A stretch of DNA of 64,000 nucleotides from the NCBI GenBank assembly GCA_905178155.1, contig CAJINV010000011.1, forward strand, positions 3,009,144-3,073,143, read 5' to 3'. Below the pieces are notes generated by a model. The model was not told where the DNA came from and searched no databases. It worked only from the letters and a program-made list of their open reading frames with translations. Positions 60,201-64,000 of this stretch are shown here, in pieces (position 1 is the stretch's first letter; each line of letters starts with the position of its first letter). Made by a program: the position numbers and the translations under genes. This DNA is from Amoebophrya sp. A120 (taxonomy: Eukaryota; Sar; Dinophyceae; Syndiniales; Amoebophryaceae).

Positions 60201-63200
60201 AAAGTACCGGACCGGCTATTGACGGGAGAAGTAATCGCCGTAGTTGGGCCGCCGGGCGGTTGCTGTACTAAGGATGTTGTCAATGGGCTGCTAGAACTGC
60301 TCGTGGTCCCGTCGTTGTTTTTCGGATCCAGAATCGATACAGAAGCACCACCACCTCCGGGTTTAGAAGAAGTTTGGTTCTGCCCCTTTTCTAGCACATT
60401 GTCCTTTTCTGTCTGCTCTTCGCTTATGGTGTCTATGGCCTGTGTGAGTTTGTTGAGCGCGCCACTACTCCCCCCGCCTGAGCCTGTAAGCTGCACAGCC
60501 GAGGCATTATTGGTACTACCCGCCGTGGTGCCGTCTAACGCGCTGCTTCCCCGGTTTGTCGTACTCTGACCCCGCGGCGAAAACGAACTACTCCTGGCCT
60601 TCAACTCGCCAATAATGCTGACGCTGGGCTTCGTTTGCGTTTCCCGGATCGCCGCTAACTGCATCGTAGTTGTAATTCCGGAGGCGTCGTTAGTACAACC
60701 TTCGCCAAGGCTTTCTTCGACTTCCCGCGGTGACAACGGCGCCGGAAGTTCTCCGTGGTCCGTGGGCTCGCTACTGGACGTGGCGCGTGGCGATCCCGCC
60801 TCAGAGCTACTGGTGGAGGCCGTGGAGTCCTCAGACAGCTTGTTTTCATCCGTCGCGTGCAAATTCGCGAGCTGCGGGATGTGAAAAAAGCTCGACAGGA
60901 GGGACGTCGCCTTCTTCAGTCCCACCACCTCAGTCTCGCGGGCCTTACTCTCTTCGACGTCTTGCTCCTGCTTCGTTACTGTGGCGTCGTTTGTTCCCTG
61001 CTGCTGCGTCACCCCCGTATTAGCAAGGGACGCTAGTTCTACGTTGGAAGAGGAAAGAATTGTTGGCGACGAATTCACCGCCTTCACCGGCGCAAAACTC
61101 GAATTATTCGGCATGATATCACCTTGCTGGTCTTGCACTATCAATGCGGCAGGTAACGCACCGCTCACGCGCCGTTCTCCAAAACTTCCTGTACTGCCAC
61201 TATTCACGGGACTGCCCGTCGACACAGCGGACGACCCCGTCGGTGAGGTGGACGCGGCTAGCTGACTATCCAGGCGCAGGCTCGTCGCTCCATTGGAAGT
61301 CGACGAACTTGTCCCATTAATCTTCGACTCGCCTTGCGGCACCTTGGGTTCGCGCAGCGCCAGGTGGTAGGGGAAGAAAAAGCGTTCCAGAAACTCCTCC
61401 CGCGTCGGACTCGGGTAGGCTATGTCGCCCCCGTGGAAATAGTACTTCGGCCGCGGCAGCGTGACGTAGCTCCCCGCGCCCCCGACCCGTGCCTTTTTCG
61501 ACGCGGACCCGCTGGTCGCCTCGCTGATCATGGCCGCGCCGCGGGGCAGGTCGGTCGGGACCCGCACCCGGAGTTGGGGTTGCGCCTGCGCCCGCGCGAT
61601 GGCGTACTGCGCATTGAAGCCGTCCCCGGTGTCCGCCACAAAATCAATCCACACCGTCGCGAACGGATCGTCCTCCTCGTCGGTCTCCGGCCTCTCCACC
61701 TCGCGCACGTTCCCCCGCCGTTGCAGCGAGCTCAGCGGCGAGCTGGCGGGAAACTCAATCGCCGACTCCGTTTTGTGCCGGTCCACCACCGGCTTGCCGC
61801 CGGTGGACAATAAATGTGGCGACTTTGGCTGCGAACTGGTCCTGGTGCTCTCGCCGTCTTTGTTCGCAGGCGACGGTACTTGCAGTTGGTCCGAATTGTC
61901 GAAGGACTTCGTTCGGCCGCCGAGAAACTTTCGCGGCCGCCTTGCTTCATTGGACGTACTGCTCGCTGGATTAGCTGCAGTCGTGTTGGTACTGCTGTAG
62001 AGCATGGAGCTGCTGTTGATCGATGCTGCTGCTGTCCCACCACCGGTGCTCACAGCACTCCTTTCGCTAATTTTACTGTCCCCCCGTTGCAAAAGCGGAG
62101 GTAATAGGAGACCACTGCTTCCATTCTGCAGCAAGTCCCCTTGTTGATGTTGTTCGTAGGTTTTGAAAAAGGAAAACACCCGCGGCGGGCCCTTGAGCGC
62201 GGTGAGCAGTTGGCGCACGTCGAAGCGACCCATGAAGATGCTGGTAATGCCGATGTCCATGACGGTCAACACCTGCATCATCGCGTACCACGGCACCATC
62301 TCCTTCAGCGTCGCCGGGTCCAGAAACCGATTGTTCTTTTCCCACTTGGGCCCGAAGGAGAGTAATAGCTTCTGTCCGAGGAACCGCTCGCTCACCAGAC
62401 TGACGAGCAACAGCCCGAAAAAGTCCACCGTGCAGAGCAACTGCAGGCCGACCGGGTGCGACAGCAGCGTGTCGGTCACGCTGTCCTTGCAGAAAAAATG
62501 GTGGATCCAGCCGCCGCGCAAACTGCTGCTGCTTTCGTCCTCCGCGAGCATCAACAGCGTCAGCCAGTACTGCAGGGCGACGAGCGAGGTGAGCAGCGTG
62601 GCATTGCTCACAAACTCTCGGCCGGTGCGGTGCGCGGAGAAAATCACGGTGGTCTTCGCCGAGGTGAGCAGGGTGTAGGTCGCCGTGTTTGGGTTCGCGG
62701 CCGCCGTGATCTGGTCCTTCATCTGTTTACCGACAGTCCGGGCCAGGTCATCCAGGTTTTTCAGGTTCAAAGCATTTTTGACATCATCTTCTTCGCCGTT
62801 GTTGTAATTATTATTCACTGTATCGCGGACGGAGCTTGTGCTACTTGTCTGACTCCTGGCCTCGCTGCCTCCGCTCGGTCTATCATCTGTCTTGAAATCA
62901 TGATTATCCTCTCCGTCGTCAAACATAGACTTCGTGAGCCCTCGCCGAGAGCCCGGCGCTGTCGCTGATGATGCATTGGCAGTCTCAGTTCCCGCTGTGG
63001 GTCTACCGGAGTTTTTACTCTCCGCTCGTCCTCCTCCTGTGCTGCTAGTTACAATGTGTCCGGATTGCGGGGTTGAAGGGCCCCGCTGCAAAGAACTCGG
63101 CTTCTTCGTTCCACTTCCACCTCCCGAAGTAGACCTGCCGAGGTACACAGCGTTGCGGTGCTGCTTGACGAATGATTTCCCTAAATAAACCGCGCTGAAG

Positions 63201-63598
63201 GCCCAGTCTCCAAAGTAGACGGTAAAACAGGAGAACGGGGTGGCCGCCAGGGCGAAATAGATGGTGTCGCGGATCCCGAAATTCTTGAACAGATCGAAGT
63301 TCTTGATCTTCGGCGTGTGCGCGATCACCGTGAGGACCAAAAACAGGGTCAGGTAGTTCACGAAAAAGAAGTACCGGTTGCCCTGGTCGCGCCGCTCCGT
63401 GTGGGGAAAGGTGAGAAACCGGAAGGCGGCATACAGAATCGCGTGCCCGCCGAGGAACAAAAACAGGTCCTCGACCGTGTCGCCGTGGGAGAATATTAAA
63501 GCGGAGGGGAGCCAGCCGGAAGTAGATGTCGTGTCGTGAGAGTCTGATGCTGGTCCCATCAGGCCGGCAGACCAGCTACTGGTCGAGGAGGATAACAT
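57290..63598 (-). CDS. Polytopic membrane metallophosphoesterase (calcineurin-like)
   Basis: Four exons (63598-59656, 59371-59047, 58890-58819, 58547-57290), all three introns introners, giving an exact 1,860 codons plus stop. The N-terminal 500 residues hold several membrane helices (YFFFVNYLTLFLVLTVIA, LLCTVDFFGLLLVSLVS). The phosphoesterase metal motifs are GGDIAYPSP near residue 720 and GNHDWYDNL near residue 1230. A Ser/Thr/Gly-rich insert of roughly 450 residues lies between them. VIAITHR and GGGGAFTHPTPWG follow and should supply the remaining His ligands. The C-terminal exon has four or more further helices (DIVIGIAYLCAALGLFPCCF, FLLITGIVF, FIMGSFLFLGMYFLG). The fold cleaves phosphoester bonds with two metal ions; the substrate and membrane are unknown. 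The ATG at 63598 is the first in frame. Confidence 0.82.
58548..58818. mobile_element. Introner A12
   Basis: 271 bp, TIRs TATCAACTGCAAATATGTCT and inverse TATGCATTGCAAATATGTCT, flanked by ACTTA and ACTTG (one mismatch). Excision joins KTIPFK to WRKSNYQ in the phosphoesterase. Confidence 0.9.
58891..59046. mobile_element. Introner I1
   Basis: 156 bp, TIRs TATCCTGTGCAAAAGTATCG and inverse TATGAATTGCAAAAGTATCG, flanked by GTAGC on both sides. Excision joins MPYAGY to RAAAMYP. Confidence 0.9.
59372..59655. mobile_element. Introner D2
   Basis: 284 bp, TIRs TATCCTATATAAAAACGTCC and inverse TATCGTATTTAAAAACGTCC, related to D1, flanked by GGCGG and GCCGG (one mismatch). Excision joins VIAITHR to PNFSFDA, directly behind a catalytic His of the phosphoesterase. 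Confidence 0.88.
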
Positions 63599-64000
63599 GC
63601 TGGATGCCCCGCTGGAGAGGATTTGATAGTACGATGCAGGTTCTTCGATGGCAGGAGAAACCTCAAGGTGTTCGTGTTGGCATGAATGTGTGTTCAGATT
63701 GATAAAAATGTCAGTCGTTGAGAGGGTTATTGGAAGTCGCCATGGTGCGGGGCAGTAGCGGCAGGAGCATGTTACAACATGTGGACGAGTAAAAAGTGGA
63801 ACAGGGTAGAATGTAGGAAATGTGTGAGTATGAAGGACGAATGGCTTTATGATTACACGTAGAAAAAATTTCGTTCGCCTAGGGTGGGAGTACGACCGGC
63901 AAGATGGTATGGAGGAGATAGAACTAAAGGGAGAACTTCTAAAAAAGGCTGGACTCCTACCTTTTCCATTGCTGGGGTAAAAATCATGCCACGACAGAAC
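63599..64000. other. Upstream flank of the phosphoesterase gene
   Basis: No gene or repeat recognised up to the window edge. Confidence 0.45.

Overview
The window looks like nuclear DNA of a dinoflagellate-type alveolate. The best match is a syndinialean parasite such as Amoebophrya; this is inference from gene architecture, not a database result. Three points support it. Nearly every credible gene lies on the minus strand, like the unidirectional gene clusters of dinoflagellates. A nuclear gene encodes only the N-terminal half of cytochrome c oxidase subunit 2, as in dinoflagellates and apicomplexans. Many introns are introner elements: transposon-like inserts with terminal inverted repeats (TIRs) that do not use GT-AG boundaries, a feature reported for Amoebophrya.

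Layout, left to right, all genes on the minus strand unless stated: a Gln-rich protein (1591-2687, 5' end missing); an LRR protein (3527-8012) whose intron holds a reverse-transcriptase retroelement; ESCRT-II subunit VPS22/SNF8 (8444-9496); a low-molecular-weight phosphatase (10145-11098); a probable organellar helical-repeat protein (11627-14794); COX2A (15717-16324); a TPMT-type methyltransferase (18122-19052); a class III CoA-transferase (19337-21241); a YceI-domain protein (21551-22558); a weak plus-strand membrane ORF (22813-23157); a Cys-rich protein with a minisatellite-encoded Pro/Gly tail (24291-25735); a six-exon unknown gene carrying a 3.7-kb giant introner (26468-33336 or 33462); a UPF0390-like small basic protein (34142-34693); a DEK_C plus double PC4 coactivator (35429-38405); a SET protein (39405-40307); an RRM protein (40580-41464); an M17 aminopeptidase (42513-44846); a 13-exon, about 2,569-aa LRR protein (46148-56353); and a polytopic metallophosphoesterase of about 1,860 aa (57290-63598).

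The main system is the introners. I place 22 copies. Each begins TAT and ends ATA, has TIRs, and is flanked by a 5-bp direct repeat (15 perfect pairs, 7 with one mismatch). Removing the element plus one repeat copy restores the reading frame in every host gene; eight complete gene models close to an exact multiple of three on this rule. The TIRs fall into about nine types, while interiors share words such as GCATGACA and GCATCACAAGT. Two near-identical copies lie in opposite orientation in two genes and both behave as introns. Two copies stand out: one holds a nested retroelement, the other is a 3.7-kb fold-back structure with about 25 copies of a 92-bp satellite. Ordinary GT-AG introns occur in the same genes.
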